Positions 8,149 to 17,884 of a DNA stretch of 64,000 nt are shown piece by piece (within the stretch, counting starts at the first letter, position 1; each line of letters starts with the position of its first letter). A program made the position numbers and the translations under genes. The stretch lies in assembly GCF_003441595.1 (NCBI RefSeq), contig NZ_CP031848.1, positions 4,154,001-4,218,000 of the forward strand, in the 5' to 3' direction. The notes beneath the pieces are model-generated. The model ran no database searches. It saw only the letters and a list, made by a program, of their open reading frames with translations, and had not been told where the DNA came from. Origin of the DNA: Marinobacter sp. Arc7-DN-1. GTDB lineage: Bacteria; Pseudomonadota; Gammaproteobacteria; Pseudomonadales; Oleiphilaceae.

Positions 8149-10911
8149 TTGAGCACCCGGTATCTGGAGAGCCTTTTCAACCCTGAATCCATCGTGGTGA
8201 CCGGTGCGTCGGAGCGCGCGGATAACCTTGGCGGCATGGTATTGAGGAACCTGATGGGGGGCGGTTATCCCGGACGGTTGCTGGTGGTTAACCAGAACGA
8301 TTACGACAACGTGCACGGGGTACCCTGCGTCAGGAAGGTCTCGAAAATGGAGTTTTCCCCGGACCTGGCGATCATTTGTACGCCGCCGGATACCGTTGCC
8401 AAGACCATCAAGCGGCTCGGCGAGGCCGGGGTACGTACCGCCATTGTAATGACCGGTGGCATGTCCCGCACCCACAGTAAAACCGGGCAGCCCCTGATGT
8501 ATGCGGTACGGGAGGCCGCCCGGGAAACCGGTATTCGGGTTCTTGGCCCCAACACCATTGGCCTGATGGTGCCGGCCCGAAGCCTGAACGCCACCTATGC
8601 CCACATGGGCGCGATTCCCGGTCGGGTGGCTTTCGTTGGCCAGTCGGGCACCATTGCCAGCTCGGTGATTGACTGGGCTTTCGCCCGGGGTGTCGGGTTT
8701 TCCTATTTTCTGACCCTTGGCGATGGCATGGACATCGATCATGACGATCTGATTGATTACCTGGCCCAGGACACCCAGACCCGGGCCATTCTTCTACACA
8801 TTGAGAACATTCCTAACGCCCGTCGTTTCATGTCGGCGGTCCGGGTGGCTTCCCGCACCAAGCCAGTGATTGCGGTGAAATCCGGCCGGGTGCCGGAATC
8901 CGAGTGGTTTCCCCATGAATTACCGGCCGGGCTCAAACGCAGTGACCCGATCTATGATGCCATGCTGCAGCGTGCCGGTGTGCTGCGGGTTGACGGTCTG
9001 GGGCAGATGTTCGATGCCCTGGAAACACTGACGCGAATGCGACCGCTCCGGCGGGAAACGCTGGCGATCATGGCCAATGGAGTAGGGCCGGGGGTGCTGG
9101 CGGTGGACCGGCTGGCGGACCTGGGCGGTGAGCTGGCGGAGTTGTCGGAATCCAGCATCGAGGCGTTGGCCCAGCTGCTGCCCCCATACTGGACCCGCAA
9201 AAACCCCATTGACCTTAACTACGATGCGTCTCCTGAGCTTTACGCCAAGGCCATTAAGATCCTGGCCAAGGATCCGGAAGTGGCGAATGTGCTGGTGATG
9301 TACGCACCCAGCCTGACCGAAGACAGTCTCCAGATTGCTGACGCGGTGGTGCAGGCTTCCAAGGGCACCCGCCTGAATGTGTTCACCTGCTGGTTGGGCC
9401 AAAGTACGGTCATGGATGCCCGGGAGGAGTTCTATCGGGCCGGGTTGCCGTCGTTCTTCAATCCGGAGAAGGCGGTGATGGCGTTCATGCAGCATGTTCG
9501 CCATCAGCGGGTTCAGCGGCTGCTGACGGAAACCCCGGAATCCTTTACCGATCATTTTGCCGACCGCACTCACACTCGTAAGGTGGTCATGAGGGCATTG
9601 CGTTCGGGGCGCTACCACTTGTCCAACCGCGAAGCCCGTGATCTTGTTCGGGACTATGGGGTCAGCACCATTGACACCATTTACTGCGATGACATGGAAG
9701 AGGTGCTGGAGGCCTTTGCGGTTGAACGCAGGCCGATCGATATCACCATCATTCATGAGCAGGCCTGCCACCCATTCCTGAATCTCAGTCCGACACAACG
9801 GCGCTACAAGGGCACCGTGCAGAAGCTGAACAGTGAAGCAGCCATCATGGATTCCTGCCGCTACCTGATGGAGGAATATCAGAGTCACTTCCCGGACAGT
9901 GGCTTTCTTGGGTTTGCGGTGCAGCGTTCCTACCAGCATGTGGGTGGTATCGAGTTCAGCGTTGGCATCACCCGGGACGCGCTGTTTGGCCCACTCGTGG
10001 TCTGCGGTGCCGCCGGTGCCCAGATCAACGTGATGACCGACCGCCAGATCGCTTTGCCGCCTCTGAACATGGTGCTGGCAAGGGAGCTTCTGCGCCGCAC
10101 CTATATGTACAAGCTGCTCAAGGAACACAGCCTGAAGCCGGAGGAGGATATCCGGGCGGTTTCTGAAACCCTGGTGACACTGTCCCAGATTGTGATCGAC
10201 ATTCCGGAGATTCAGGGCCTGGAGATCGCGCCCTTGCTGTTTAACGAACAGGGGGCTGTAGCCGTGAATATCGCCATCAACCTGGCGGACAAGCCCGGCC
10301 GGCCGATTATCCAGCCTTACCCCAGAGAGCTCGAAGAGTGGATTGTGCTACCGAAATCCGGCCGGCGGGTGATTATCCGGCCGGTACTGGCCGAGGATGA
10401 ACCTGCCCACCGGGCCTTCCATGAGTTGCAGTCGCCCGAATCCATCCGCTACCGGTTCTTCCAGTACCGCAAGCACTTCTCCCGGGAAGACGTGGCCCAG
10501 ATGGTGCAGATTGATTACGACCGGGAAATGGTGTTCATCGCCAACGCGCCAAAGGAAGACGGCGAGGGTGAGGAAACCCTTGGAACCGTGCGAACGTGGA
10601 CCGACGCCGACAACCTACAATGCGAGTTTGCGGTGATGGTGCACGACAAAATGAAGGGTGAAGGCCTGGGCGTTGCACTGATGCAGAAAATGATCGACTA
10701 CTGCCGTGCCCGGGGCACCATGGAAATGGTCGGAAACGTGCTGCCGGACAACCGCCCGATGTTGCAACTGGCGGAGCATCTGGGTTTCGAGATCAAGTTC
10801 AACACGGAAGAGGAAGTGATGGATCTGCGGCTGGTTCTGAATGAACCGGAAAAGGACTGGCAGCGGGAGCGGTTGGGGAAAATGGGGTCAGATGAAAATG
10901 GGGTCAGATGA
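8149..10911 (+). CDS. Pat-type protein lysine acetyltransferase (NDP-forming acyl-CoA synthetase domains plus GNAT)
   Basis: 920 residues starting at TTG, chosen because AAGGAGA lies at the right distance and the conserved CoA-binding domain starts at once. Order: CoA-binding/ligase-like domains (about 1-460, with FVGQSGTIASS), an ATP-grasp_5 region (about 500-720) and a C-terminal GNAT domain (about 740-900; IIRPVLAEDE and the acetyl-CoA-loop region). This is the layout of PatZ/YfiQ and Salmonella Pat, which acetylate and inactivate acetyl-CoA synthetase; E. coli PatZ has 886 residues. The last residues (GSDENGVR) are encoded by a palindromic repeat that reads into the gene, so they are not native. 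Confidence 0.9.
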   Translation: MSTRYLESLFNPESIVVTGASERADNLGGMVLRNLMGGGYPGRLLVVNQNDYDNVHGVPCVRKVSKMEFSPDLAIICTPPDTVAKTIKRLGEAGVRTAIVMTGGMSRTHSKTGQPLMYAVREAARETGIRVLGPNTIGLMVPARSLNATYAHMGAIPGRVAFVGQSGTIASSVIDWAFARGVGFSYFLTLGDGMDIDHDDLIDYLAQDTQTRAILLHIENIPNARRFMSAVRVASRTKPVIAVKSGRVPESEWFPHELPAGLKRSDPIYDAMLQRAGVLRVDGLGQMFDALETLTRMRPLRRETLAIMANGVGPGVLAVDRLADLGGELAELSESSIEALAQLLPPYWTRKNPIDLNYDASPELYAKAIKILAKDPEVANVLVMYAPSLTEDSLQIADAVVQASKGTRLNVFTCWLGQSTVMDAREEFYRAGLPSFFNPEKAVMAFMQHVRHQRVQRLLTETPESFTDHFADRTHTRKVVMRALRSGRYHLSNREARDLVRDYGVSTIDTIYCDDMEEVLEAFAVERRPIDITIIHEQACHPFLNLSPTQRRYKGTVQKLNSEAAIMDSCRYLMEEYQSHFPDSGFLGFAVQRSYQHVGGIEFSVGITRDALFGPLVVCGAAGAQINVMTDRQIALPPLNMVLARELLRRTYMYKLLKEHSLKPEEDIRAVSETLVTLSQIVIDIPEIQGLEIAPLLFNEQGAVAVNIAINLADKPGRPIIQPYPRELEEWIVLPKSGRRVIIRPVLAEDEPAHRAFHELQSPESIRYRFFQYRKHFSREDVAQMVQIDYDREMVFIANAPKEDGEGEETLGTVRTWTDADNLQCEFAVMVHDKMKGEGLGVALMQKMIDYCRARGTMEMVGNVLPDNRPMLQLAEHLGFEIKFNTEEEVMDLRLVLNEPEKDWQRERLGKMGSDENGVR

Positions 10912-10944
10912 AAAGTTCATCTGACCCCATTTTCATCTGACCCC
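10884..10944. repeat. 61-bp perfect palindrome built from GGGGTCAGATGAAAA units
   Basis: Arms 10884-10912 and 10916-10944 are exact reverse complements (29 bp) with a 3-nt loop. Each arm holds two tandem copies of GGGGTCAGATGAA. The element covers the last codons and the stop of the acetyltransferase gene and lies before the convergent rdgC stop. GGGGTCAGA-type repeats are scattered in many proteobacterial genomes, sometimes with REP-associated tyrosine transposases. The hairpin may also end transcription from both sides. Confidence 0.9.
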
Positions 10945-10956
10945 GAGTTCACGAGT

Positions 10957-11880
10957 TCAGGCGACAATCGCCGAGCGGTCTTCGCCGCCCAGGGCTTCCA
11001 GCAGTCCCGGAATCAGCCTGGACAGCTCCAGGGTCATCAGGGTGAAGGCTGCGTCGAACTTGGCCGCCGCGTCGTCCGCATCGACGTCGTCGAGCTGGTC
11101 CTGGAGGGTTTCGCCGAATTTCAGGCGGCGGATGCCCAGTTCCTCATCCAGCACGAACGAGACGTTGTCATCCCAGGTGAGAGACAGTTTGGTAACCTGC
11201 ATGCCGGCGTCCAGATGATTGCGGATTTCGTCCGCTTTCAGGTCCAGGCCTTTGCAGCGCACCACGCCGCCGTCCTCGGACGGATCTTTCAGTTCGCATT
11301 CACTGCCCAGAACCACTGTGCCGGGTAAATCAATGGATTCGTTCAGCCAGCCGGTAAAGGTGAAGGCGGGTGCCTGCTCCACGGCCGGTGGGCGCACCGG
11401 TAGCGAACCCAGGCTCTTGCGCAGGGTTGAGGCCAGATCTTCGGCCTGTTTCGCAGAGCCGGCGTCAACGACCAGCACACCGTCCTGTGGTGCGAGATAG
11501 GCAAAACAGCGGCGATTCCTGGAGAAGGCCTGCGGTAGCATCTCCAGCATCACCTGTTCCTTGATCTCGTCCTTTTCCTTGCGGCGAACTTTGCGGCCCT
11601 GCTCGAATTCAATGGCTTCTGCTTTTTCTTCAACCGCTTCCTTGACCACCGGGCCGGGAAGAATCTTCTCTTCCTTGCGCAGGGCAATCAGATGGTAGCC
11701 GTTGGCGCTGTGAACCAGCAGCTCACCATGCTTGCCCAGCGGCGGCACCCAACCCTGGCGGCTGGTTTCCTGGGGACCGCAGGGCTTGAAGGCGTCCTCC
11801 CGGAGCTTTTCTTCCAGCTCTTCGGCGGAGATATCAAACGGTTTGGTAAAACGGAATACGCGAGCGTTGCGAAACCACAT
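10957..11880 (-). CDS. rdgC: recombination-associated protein RdgC
   Basis: 307 residues, typical length. The N-terminus MWFRNARVFRFTKPF is characteristic, and the C-terminal part has the family's 'KLSLTWDDNVSFVLDEELGIRRLKF'. RdgC forms a ring-shaped dimer that binds double-stranded DNA and limits RecA activity. It is the last gene of a minus-strand run that follows the DUF2788 gene at 19 bp. It converges on the acetyltransferase gene, with the palindromic repeat between them. Confidence 0.95.
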   Translation of the reverse strand: MWFRNARVFRFTKPFDISAEELEEKLREDAFKPCGPQETSRQGWVPPLGKHGELLVHSANGYHLIALRKEEKILPGPVVKEAVEEKAEAIEFEQGRKVRRKEKDEIKEQVMLEMLPQAFSRNRRCFAYLAPQDGVLVVDAGSAKQAEDLASTLRKSLGSLPVRPPAVEQAPAFTFTGWLNESIDLPGTVVLGSECELKDPSEDGGVVRCKGLDLKADEIRNHLDAGMQVTKLSLTWDDNVSFVLDEELGIRRLKFGETLQDQLDDVDADDAAAKFDAAFTLMTLELSRLIPGLLEALGGEDRSAIVA

Positions 11881-11899
11881 CAGGGCTGGTCCTTGTCTT

Positions 11900-12100
11900 T
11901 CATATTTGCATGATCTCTACGAGTACGGTTTTAACGATAAAGCCCACAACACCGGCGCCCAGTACGGTAAACAGGGCAATGGTGCCGAATTTTCCGGCCT
12001 GTGATTTCTTGGCCAGATCCCAGACGATGAAACCCATCCAGACAATCAGGCCGGTCAGAAACACCAGCATGGCGATCTGGGAAAACACTGCTTCGTTCAT
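11900..12100 (-). CDS. DUF2788 small inner-membrane protein
   Basis: 66 residues with two hydrophobic segments (about 8-28 and 42-62) around a short polar stretch WDLAKKSQAGKFG, the pattern I recall for DUF2788. The function is unknown. It lies between yaaA (47 bp upstream) and rdgC (19 bp downstream) on the same strand, so co-transcription is likely. Confidence 0.8.
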   Translation of the reverse strand: MNEAVFSQIAMLVFLTGLIVWMGFIVWDLAKKSQAGKFGTIALFTVLGAGVVGFIVKTVLVEIMQI

Positions 12101-12147
12101 TGTTTACTCCGATATCAACGTGGATCAGGAAGCCTCAGGTTGACTCC

Positions 12148-12918
12148 CTATTGTTCATCCCGCAGGAAAACCCAGTTGTTCTTATCGGATTGGTCTTCGC
12201 TGAAGTAGTAGCCTTCGAGGTTGAACCCCTTGAGGTCGTCGGCTTGTTTAATGCGGTTCTGAATGGCAAACCGACACATCTGGCCGCGGGCTTTCTTGGC
12301 GTAGAAGCTGATCATCTTGTACTGACCATTCTTCCAGTCCTTGAATTGGGGGGTAACCAGCCGGCCTTCAAGGTCTTTCTTCTTTACGCTTTTGAAATAC
12401 TCGTTGGAGGCAAGGTTCACCAGTACGCCGTCATCGTCTGCCAGCAGGCGGTTGATCTCGTCTGTGATCTTGCTGCCCCAGAACGCATAGAGATCCTTGC
12501 CACGGCGGTTCTCGAACCGGGTACCCATTTCCAGGCGATAGGGCTGCATCAGGTCCAGAGGTTTCAGTACCCCGTACAGGCCTGAGAGCATGCGCAGGTG
12601 TTGCTGGGCGAACTCGAAATCCTGCTCACTGAAGCTTTCGGCGTCCAGGCCGGTGTACACGTCGCCCTTGAAAGCCAGTACGGCCTGGCGGGCGTTCTCG
12701 GGCGTAAACGGCGTGTGCCAGTTCCGGAAGCGCCCGGCGTTCAGCTGGCCCAGCTTGTCGCTGATGCCCATCAGGTTGCTGATCTGGTGCGGTTCCAGTT
12801 CCTTGAGCTGATCGACCAGCTCACAGGCGTCATCGAGAAAGTCCGGCTGGCTGTAGGTGCTGGTCGCCAGCGGGCTTTCATAGTCCAGCGTCTTGGCAGG
12901 GGAAATAACCATCAGCAT
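12148..12918 (-). CDS. yaaA: peroxide stress protein YaaA
   Basis: 256 residues of the UPF0246/YaaA family: starts [16 protein letters not shown], with [26 protein letters not shown] split by family spacing and '[10 protein letters not shown]' near the C-terminus. E. coli YaaA lowers free iron during peroxide stress and binds DNA. The ATG at 12918 has GAGGA nine bases upstream; a TTG three codons earlier overlaps that site and is less likely. It follows the glutaredoxin-like gene by 12 bp. Confidence 0.94.
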   Translation of the reverse strand: MLMVISPAKTLDYESPLATSTYSQPDFLDDACELVDQLKELEPHQISNLMGISDKLGQLNAGRFRNWHTPFTPENARQAVLAFKGDVYTGLDAESFSEQDFEFAQQHLRMLSGLYGVLKPLDLMQPYRLEMGTRFENRRGKDLYAFWGSKITDEINRLLADDDGVLVNLASNEYFKSVKKKDLEGRLVTPQFKDWKNGQYKMISFYAKKARGQMCRFAIQNRIKQADDLKGFNLEGYYFSEDQSDKNNWVFLRDEQ

Positions 12919-12930
12919 GTCAGGCAATCC

Positions 12931-13164
12931 TCATTGCAGGAATGTGAGTAATTCATCCCTGGTAAAAGGCCAGTCCAGTTCCTCGCCGGTGTCGTTACGT
13001 CGCAACACCGGTATCCGGGTGCCGTAGCGTTCCACCAGCTCTTCGGACTGGGCAATGTCCACCACGTCTACCGGTATGGGTTCCGGCATCGGCGTATTTA
13101 CAAGCAGGGCTTCGGCCAGTTCGCACAAATGGCACTGAGATGTAGTGTAAAAAAGCAGTTCCAT
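12931..13164 (-). CDS. glutaredoxin-family (DUF836) protein
   Basis: 77 residues with a CxxC site C11-H-L-C14 after the first strand (ELLFYTTSQC) and a thioredoxin-fold 'TRIPVLRR' cis-proline loop. It is shorter than classical glutaredoxin and fits the DUF836 group. The substrate is unknown; a small thiol-disulfide reductase is the likely role. Its ATG overlaps the yciK stop by one base (TAATG), so translation is probably coupled. Confidence 0.85.
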   Translation of the reverse strand: MELLFYTTSQCHLCELAEALLVNTPMPEPIPVDVVDIAQSEELVERYGTRIPVLRRNDTGEELDWPFTRDELLTFLQ

Positions 13165-13913
13165 TATTTCGGTTGTGCGTCCAGTTTTTGGCCGTTGACA
13201 CCCTGGCTGTCCCTGCCCATGAGATACAGGTAAATCGGCATAAGGTCTTCCGGCGCCGGATTCTGCTGTGGGTTCTCCGCCGGGTAGGCGTGGGCTCTCA
13301 TATTGGTACGGGTGGCGCCCGGGTTCAGACTGTTTACCCGCACATTGTGACGCTCGTCATCCAGCTCTTCGGACAGCAACTGGCTGAGGCCCTCTACCGC
13401 AAACTTGGAGACTGCGTAAGCGCCCCAGTAGGCCCTTGCTTTCCGGCCGACGCTGGAGGAGGTGAAGATCACCGAGGCATCGCCGGATTTGCGCAACAGG
13501 GGAATCATCGCCCGGCTCAGGAGAAAGGGGGCCGTGGTGTTCACGTGCATGACCTTGTTCCAGGTTTCCGGGTCGTACAACTCCACCGGGCATAGGTTAC
13601 CCAGGATGGCGGCGTTGTGCAGCAAGCCGTCCAACTGGCCGAAATTATCTTCCAGGGTCATCGCAAGTTCTTCGTAATCCTTGACTGCCGCCCCCTCGAA
13701 GTTCATTGGCACAATGGCAGGTTTCGGGTGGCCCGCGGCCTCGATTTCGTCGTAAACCGTTTCCAGCTTGCTGACAGTGCGGCCCACAAGTACGACAGTC
13801 GCACCATGGGCGGCATAGGCTTTGGCGGCGGCCCTGCCAATGCCGCTTCCGGCACCGGTAACCATGACGATACGGTCTTTCAGAAGATCCGCGGGTGCTT
13901 GGTAATCATGCAT
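13164..13913 (-). CDS. yciK: YciK family short-chain oxidoreductase
   Basis: 249 residues of the classical SDR fold: nucleotide motif TGAGSGIG (19-26), NAA at 100-102, and catalytic YxxxK as Y166/K170 after FTSSSVG. The start HDYQAPADLLKDRIVMVTG is typical of YciK. The substrate is not established. It sits downstream of mupP (58 bp) in the order ubiG-mupP-yciK, which I recall from Pseudomonas. Confidence 0.88.
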   Translation of the reverse strand: MHDYQAPADLLKDRIVMVTGAGSGIGRAAAKAYAAHGATVVLVGRTVSKLETVYDEIEAAGHPKPAIVPMNFEGAAVKDYEELAMTLEDNFGQLDGLLHNAAILGNLCPVELYDPETWNKVMHVNTTAPFLLSRAMIPLLRKSGDASVIFTSSSVGRKARAYWGAYAVSKFAVEGLSQLLSEELDDERHNVRVNSLNPGATRTNMRAHAYPAENPQQNPAPEDLMPIYLYLMGRDSQGVNGQKLDAQPK

Positions 13914-13971
13914 AATCTGTCTCCGTGTCAAGCTTTTCCCGGCCTGGAAGCCGGATCGTCAAATTGGCTGG

Positions 13972-14646
13972 CTATTGTAACAGCTTTGCCAGATCGGTGA
14001 CGGTGTCGGCGATCAGGTCGGCTTGCCACAGGTCAATGCTCTCCGGTTGCTCGATGTAACCGTAGCGCACCGCAATGGTTTTCATGCCGGCATTACGCCC
14101 GGCTTCGATATCACGTTCGTGGTCGCCCACATAAATGCCTGTGCCGGGCTCCGTGCCCATTTGGTGGCAGGCCAGGATCAGAGCTTCGGGGTGAGGTTTG
14201 CGTTGGGCAACGTGATCCGGGCAGACCAGCGCCGCACAGCGGTCTGCCAGATCCAGTGCCTGGATCAGCGGTACGGCGAACCGGGCCGGCTTGTTGGTGA
14301 CAATGCCCCAGGGTATTCCCCGCGCCTCGAGGGCTTTCAGAAGCTCGTCCATGCCCTCAAACAGTGTGGTTTCAACCGCCACGCCTGTTTCGTAGAGATC
14401 CAGGAAGGCCGTGTGCTTTTCCAGATAATCCGGATCCTCCGGTTTCAGCCCGAGCCCGACCCGGATCATCGCCCGGGCGCCGTTGGAGACCGAGCGGCGA
14501 ATGTGTTCCGGGGGCAGGGCAGGCAGTCCATGCTGTTCCCGCAACTGGTTCAGGCAGCGGATAAAATCCGGTGCCGTGTCAATCAGCGTTCCGTCCAGGT
14601 CAAACAGGACAGCAGAGGGCTCAGTCTTCACGGATATCCCTGGCAT
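13972..14646 (-). CDS. mupP: N-acetylmuramic acid 6-phosphate phosphatase MupP (Gph-like HAD)
   Basis: 224 residues of the HAD superfamily, subfamily IA: motif [10 protein letters not shown] with nucleophile D16 and D18, motif II 'IVTNKP', a lysine motif at 'RKPHPE' and motif [12 protein letters not shown]. By sequence alone it could be a phosphoglycolate phosphatase. The position between ubiG and the yciK-type SDR is that of MupP in Pseudomonas, which dephosphorylates MurNAc-6-phosphate in the peptidoglycan recycling bypass to UDP-MurNAc, so I prefer that role. Its start overlaps the ubiG end by 26 bp. Confidence 0.8.
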   Translation of the reverse strand: MPGISVKTEPSAVLFDLDGTLIDTAPDFIRCLNQLREQHGLPALPPEHIRRSVSNGARAMIRVGLGLKPEDPDYLEKHTAFLDLYETGVAVETTLFEGMDELLKALEARGIPWGIVTNKPARFAVPLIQALDLADRCAALVCPDHVAQRKPHPEALILACHQMGTEPGTGIYVGDHERDIEAGRNAGMKTIAVRYGYIEQPESIDLWQADLIADTVTDLAKLLQ

Positions 14647-15337
14647 GCATCAGGTAGTTCACGTCCACATCCCGGCTCAGTTTGTAGATCCTGGTGACCG
14701 GGTTATAGGTCATGCCGGTAAGCTCACGGACATCCAGTCCGGCGTGACGCAGGTGATCGGACATCTCCGAGGGCCGGATGAATTTTTTCCACTCGTGGGT
14801 TCCCTTCGGCAGCAGCCTGAGCACGTATTCGGCACCGACAATGGCGAACAGGAACGACTTCGGATTGCGGTTGATGGTTGAGACGAACAGATGGCCGCCG
14901 GGCTTGAGCATGGCGGCACAGGCCCTGATCACCGATGCGGGGTCCGGCACGTGTTCCAGCATTTCCAGGCAGGTGACCACATCGTACTGGCCGGCATGCT
15001 CGCTGTCCTGGGCCAGTTCTTCCACGGTTATCTGGCGATAATCCACATCAACCCCGCTTTCCAGGCCGTGCAGCCGCGCCACGGAGAGTGGCGCCTCGCC
15101 CATGTCGATGCCGGTTACGTGGGCGCCGCGCCGGGCCATACCCTCGGACAGCAGGCCGCCGCCGCAGCCGACATCCAGTGCTCGCTTGCCAGCCAGGGAG
15201 ACCCGCTCGTCAATGTAGTTCAGGCGCAGGGGATTGATGTCGTGCAGCGGCTTGAATTCGCTGGTGGGATCCCACCAGCGGCTGGCCAGGGCTTCAAACT
15301 TGGCGATTTCATTCCGGTCTACGTTCTGGTTTGTCAT
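14621..15337 (-). CDS. ubiG: UbiG ubiquinone O-methyltransferase
   Basis: 238 residues. The SAM-binding motif DVGCGGG is at 55-61, after the characteristic UbiG start '[33 protein letters not shown]'. It performs both O-methylation steps of ubiquinone synthesis. The ATG at 15337 was chosen because the family starts here; upstream codons (to 15361) look unrelated. It overlaps mupP by 26 bp and lies 20 bp downstream of the mtaD stop, so mtaD-ubiG-mupP-yciK-grx-yaaA may be one transcription unit. Confidence 0.95.
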   Translation of the reverse strand: MTNQNVDRNEIAKFEALASRWWDPTSEFKPLHDINPLRLNYIDERVSLAGKRALDVGCGGGLLSEGMARRGAHVTGIDMGEAPLSVARLHGLESGVDVDYRQITVEELAQDSEHAGQYDVVTCLEMLEHVPDPASVIRACAAMLKPGGHLFVSTINRNPKSFLFAIVGAEYVLRLLPKGTHEWKKFIRPSEMSDHLRHAGLDVRELTGMTYNPVTRIYKLSRDVDVNYLMHARDIRED

Positions 15338-15357
15338 GGTTGGTTCTGCCTGGTGAA

Positions 15358-16710
15358 TCAATAGAAAATCGGTTGGTCAGTGCGTTTGCGGATTCGCCCG
15401 GCCCAGTCATCGACCCGAAGCATGAGATCGGCGACATCAATTCGGGTAAGCCGGCCATCCTGTAGTTGCGGTACGCCGTTTATCCAGCTGTGGCTTACTG
15501 ACCGGCCGTGGTTGCTGTACACGAGGTGGGAGGCGGGGTCATAAACCGGCTGCAGGAACGGGTCGCTCAGGTCAATGGCTATGATGTCGGCCAGCTTGCC
15601 CGAAACCAGGGAGCCCAGCTCGTGATCCCGGCCGAGGGCCCGGGCACCGTTGATGGTGGCTATTTCCAGGGCCCGGTGCGCCGACAGCGCGGCAGCGTCC
15701 CCGGCCACAACCTTGGCCACCATGGCAGCGGTGCGCATTTCACCGAACAGGTCCAGATCGTTGTTGCTGGCGGCACCGTCCGTACCGATGGCAACGTTTA
15801 CTCCGCTATCGAGGAGTTTCTGGACCGGACACAGGCCACTGGCCAGCTTCAGGTTGGATTCCGGGCAATGGATAACCTGGGCCCCAGACTGCTGAAGCAG
15901 GCTGATATCGCTGTCATCGATCTGGGTCATGTGTACGCACTGGGTTTCCGGGCGCAACACGCCAAGCTCTGCCAACCGGGCTGTTGGGCGCTTGCCGAGT
16001 TTTTTACTGGCCTCGGCCACTTCGAAAGCCGTTTCATGCAGGTGTATCTGGATCCGTGCGCCGGTGTCTTCTGACAGCCGGACCGCTTCGGCCATGGGGC
16101 CGTCTGACACAGTATAGGGCGCATGGGGGCCAATGGCCGACATGATGTAGTCATCGGCCTTCCAGGTGTCGATAAACGCTCGCCCTTTACTCAGATACTC
16201 CTCCGGTCCTGAACCCCAGGGGGTGGGGGCATCCAGTAACGGAAAGCAGATCTGGGCGCGGATACCGGCGTCGTGGGCGACCTGGGCCGCAATCTCGGGG
16301 AAGAAGTACATGTCCGAGAAAGTGGTGGTGCCTGTGCGCAGCATTTCGGCCATGGCCAGCTGGGTGCCATCGGCAATGAACGGCTCGCTGATAAAGCGAC
16401 CCTCGGCCGGCCAGATGTGATCGTTCAGCCAGGTCATCAGCGGAAGGTCATCCGCCATGCCCCTGAAGAGCGTCATCGCCGCGTGGCCGTGCATATTGAT
16501 CAGGCCAGGCATGACCACATGATGCGGCAGATCAACCGTTTCGCGGGTTCTGAACTCCCGGTCTGCCTGCTGTTGGGGAATAATCCCGGCAATCCGGGTT
16601 CCCTGAATGATCACTGCCTGGTTCTCAAGCACCATGCCCGCCGGCTCAATCGGGATCAGCCAGCGTGCGTTGATGCGAATATCGGCTGCGGTGATGGTGT
16701 CGGCCGTCAT
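15358..16710 (-). CDS. mtaD: 5-methylthioadenosine/S-adenosylhomocysteine deaminase (TRZ/ATZ amidohydrolase)
   Basis: 450 residues. Amidohydrolase metal ligands H74 and H76 are in [13 protein letters not shown]; later motifs HLHET and '[17 protein letters not shown]' complete the site. In Pseudomonas the orthologue deaminates methylthioadenosine to methylthioinosine in methionine salvage. It is divergent from mtnA, the next salvage enzyme type, 109 bp away. The ATG at 16710 gives the family N-terminus; the open frame extends 99 codons further into mtnA and that part is a shadow. Confidence 0.9.
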   Translation of the reverse strand: MTADTITAADIRINARWLIPIEPAGMVLENQAVIIQGTRIAGIIPQQQADREFRTRETVDLPHHVVMPGLINMHGHAAMTLFRGMADDLPLMTWLNDHIWPAEGRFISEPFIADGTQLAMAEMLRTGTTTFSDMYFFPEIAAQVAHDAGIRAQICFPLLDAPTPWGSGPEEYLSKGRAFIDTWKADDYIMSAIGPHAPYTVSDGPMAEAVRLSEDTGARIQIHLHETAFEVAEASKKLGKRPTARLAELGVLRPETQCVHMTQIDDSDISLLQQSGAQVIHCPESNLKLASGLCPVQKLLDSGVNVAIGTDGAASNNDLDLFGEMRTAAMVAKVVAGDAAALSAHRALEIATINGARALGRDHELGSLVSGKLADIIAIDLSDPFLQPVYDPASHLVYSNHGRSVSHSWINGVPQLQDGRLTRIDVADLMLRVDDWAGRIRKRTDQPIFY

Positions 16711-16819
16711 TAACCCTGCCTTCCAGCGGTTGGCGCGGTGCCGCCGCGCTATGGAAATGTAGTTCGGAAGTATAACCGTTATACTGAAGCTTTTCAGCGC
16801 TGCAAACCGGAGCATTTTT

Positions 16820-17884
16820 ATGGCACAAACCCCGAAACCGTCTTCTGAGCGTGGCATTGGCACCGTTGCCATAAGATGGCACGGCAGCAGTCTTGAACTG
16901 CTGGACCAGCGCCTGCTGCCCGGGGAGGCGCACTGGATTACCCTCGAAGGCGCAGTCGGTGTGGCGCAGAGCATTCGGGATATGGTGGTTCGCGGCGCCC
17001 CGGCCATTGGTATCAGTGCGGCTTACGGGATCGCTCTGGCGGCACGGCATGCAGGTGGCGGCGACTGGAAGGCGGAAATAAAGCAGTCTATCCGCGAGCT
17101 TGCAGCGTCCCGACCCACGGCGGTCAACCTGTTCTGGGCGTTGCAGCGAATGGAGCAGGTGTTTCACCAATGCCATTCCCTTGACGAGGCGGAAAAGCGG
17201 CTGGCCAAAGAGGCGGTGGCGATTCACGAGGAAGATCTCGCCGCCAATGTTGCCATGGCGGACCATGCCCTGGAATTCATGGCGCCGGACAAACCCATAT
17301 CGGTGCTTACCCACTGCAATACCGGAGCTCTGGCCACAGGCGGCTACGGCACAGCGCTGGGTGTTATCCGCCGGCTGAACGAGGAAAAGCTGCTGAAGGA
17401 AGTCTTTGCCGATGAAACCCGGCCCTGGCTTCAGGGCAGTCGCCTGACCGCCTGGGAGCTATCCCGCGACGGTATCCCTGTCACCCTGAATGTCGATGGT
17501 GCGGCGGCGGCGATCCTGGCTCGGGGAGAGGTGCGATGGGTCATTGTCGGTGCGGATCGCATCACCGCCAATGGCGATGTCGCCAACAAGATCGGCACCT
17601 ACAGCCTGGCGGTTCTGGCACGCCACCATAAGGTTGGCTTTATGGTGGTGGCCCCCTCCAGCACGGTGGATATGTCCCTGGCCTCGGGCGCGGACATCCC
17701 CATTGAAGAGCGTGAAGGCCTGGAAGTGCGGGAGATTCGGGGGATTCCGCTGGCGCCGGAAGGCGTAAAGGTGTTCAACCCGGTGTTTGATGTAACCCCG
17801 GCCAGCCTGATTGATGCCATCGTTACGGAAAAGGGGGTGGTGCATAACCCGAATATTACCGGTATGCGGGCGCTATTTGGCTGA
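16820..17884 (+). CDS. mtnA: S-methyl-5-thioribose-1-phosphate isomerase
   Basis: 354 residues. Converts methylthioribose-1-phosphate to methylthioribulose-1-phosphate in methionine salvage. Catalytic C166 lies in [19 protein letters not shown] and D246 in [19 protein letters not shown]; the '[18 protein letters not shown]' segment is a family hallmark. Divergent from mtaD. Its last 12 bp overlap the convergent HTH gene on the other strand. No other mtn genes are in the window. Confidence 0.96.
   Translation: MAQTPKPSSERGIGTVAIRWHGSSLELLDQRLLPGEAHWITLEGAVGVAQSIRDMVVRGAPAIGISAAYGIALAARHAGGGDWKAEIKQSIRELAASRPTAVNLFWALQRMEQVFHQCHSLDEAEKRLAKEAVAIHEEDLAANVAMADHALEFMAPDKPISVLTHCNTGALATGGYGTALGVIRRLNEEKLLKEVFADETRPWLQGSRLTAWELSRDGIPVTLNVDGAAAAILARGEVRWVIVGADRITANGDVANKIGTYSLAVLARHHKVGFMVVAPSSTVDMSLASGADIPIEEREGLEVREIRGIPLAPEGVKVFNPVFDVTPASLIDAIVTEKGVVHNPNITGMRALFG

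Noticed and set aside
8920-10128. 402-residue open frame on the minus strand opposite the acetyltransferase gene
   Set aside because: Rich in His, Gln and Arg with no recognisable motif; it is an antisense shadow of a high-GC gene.
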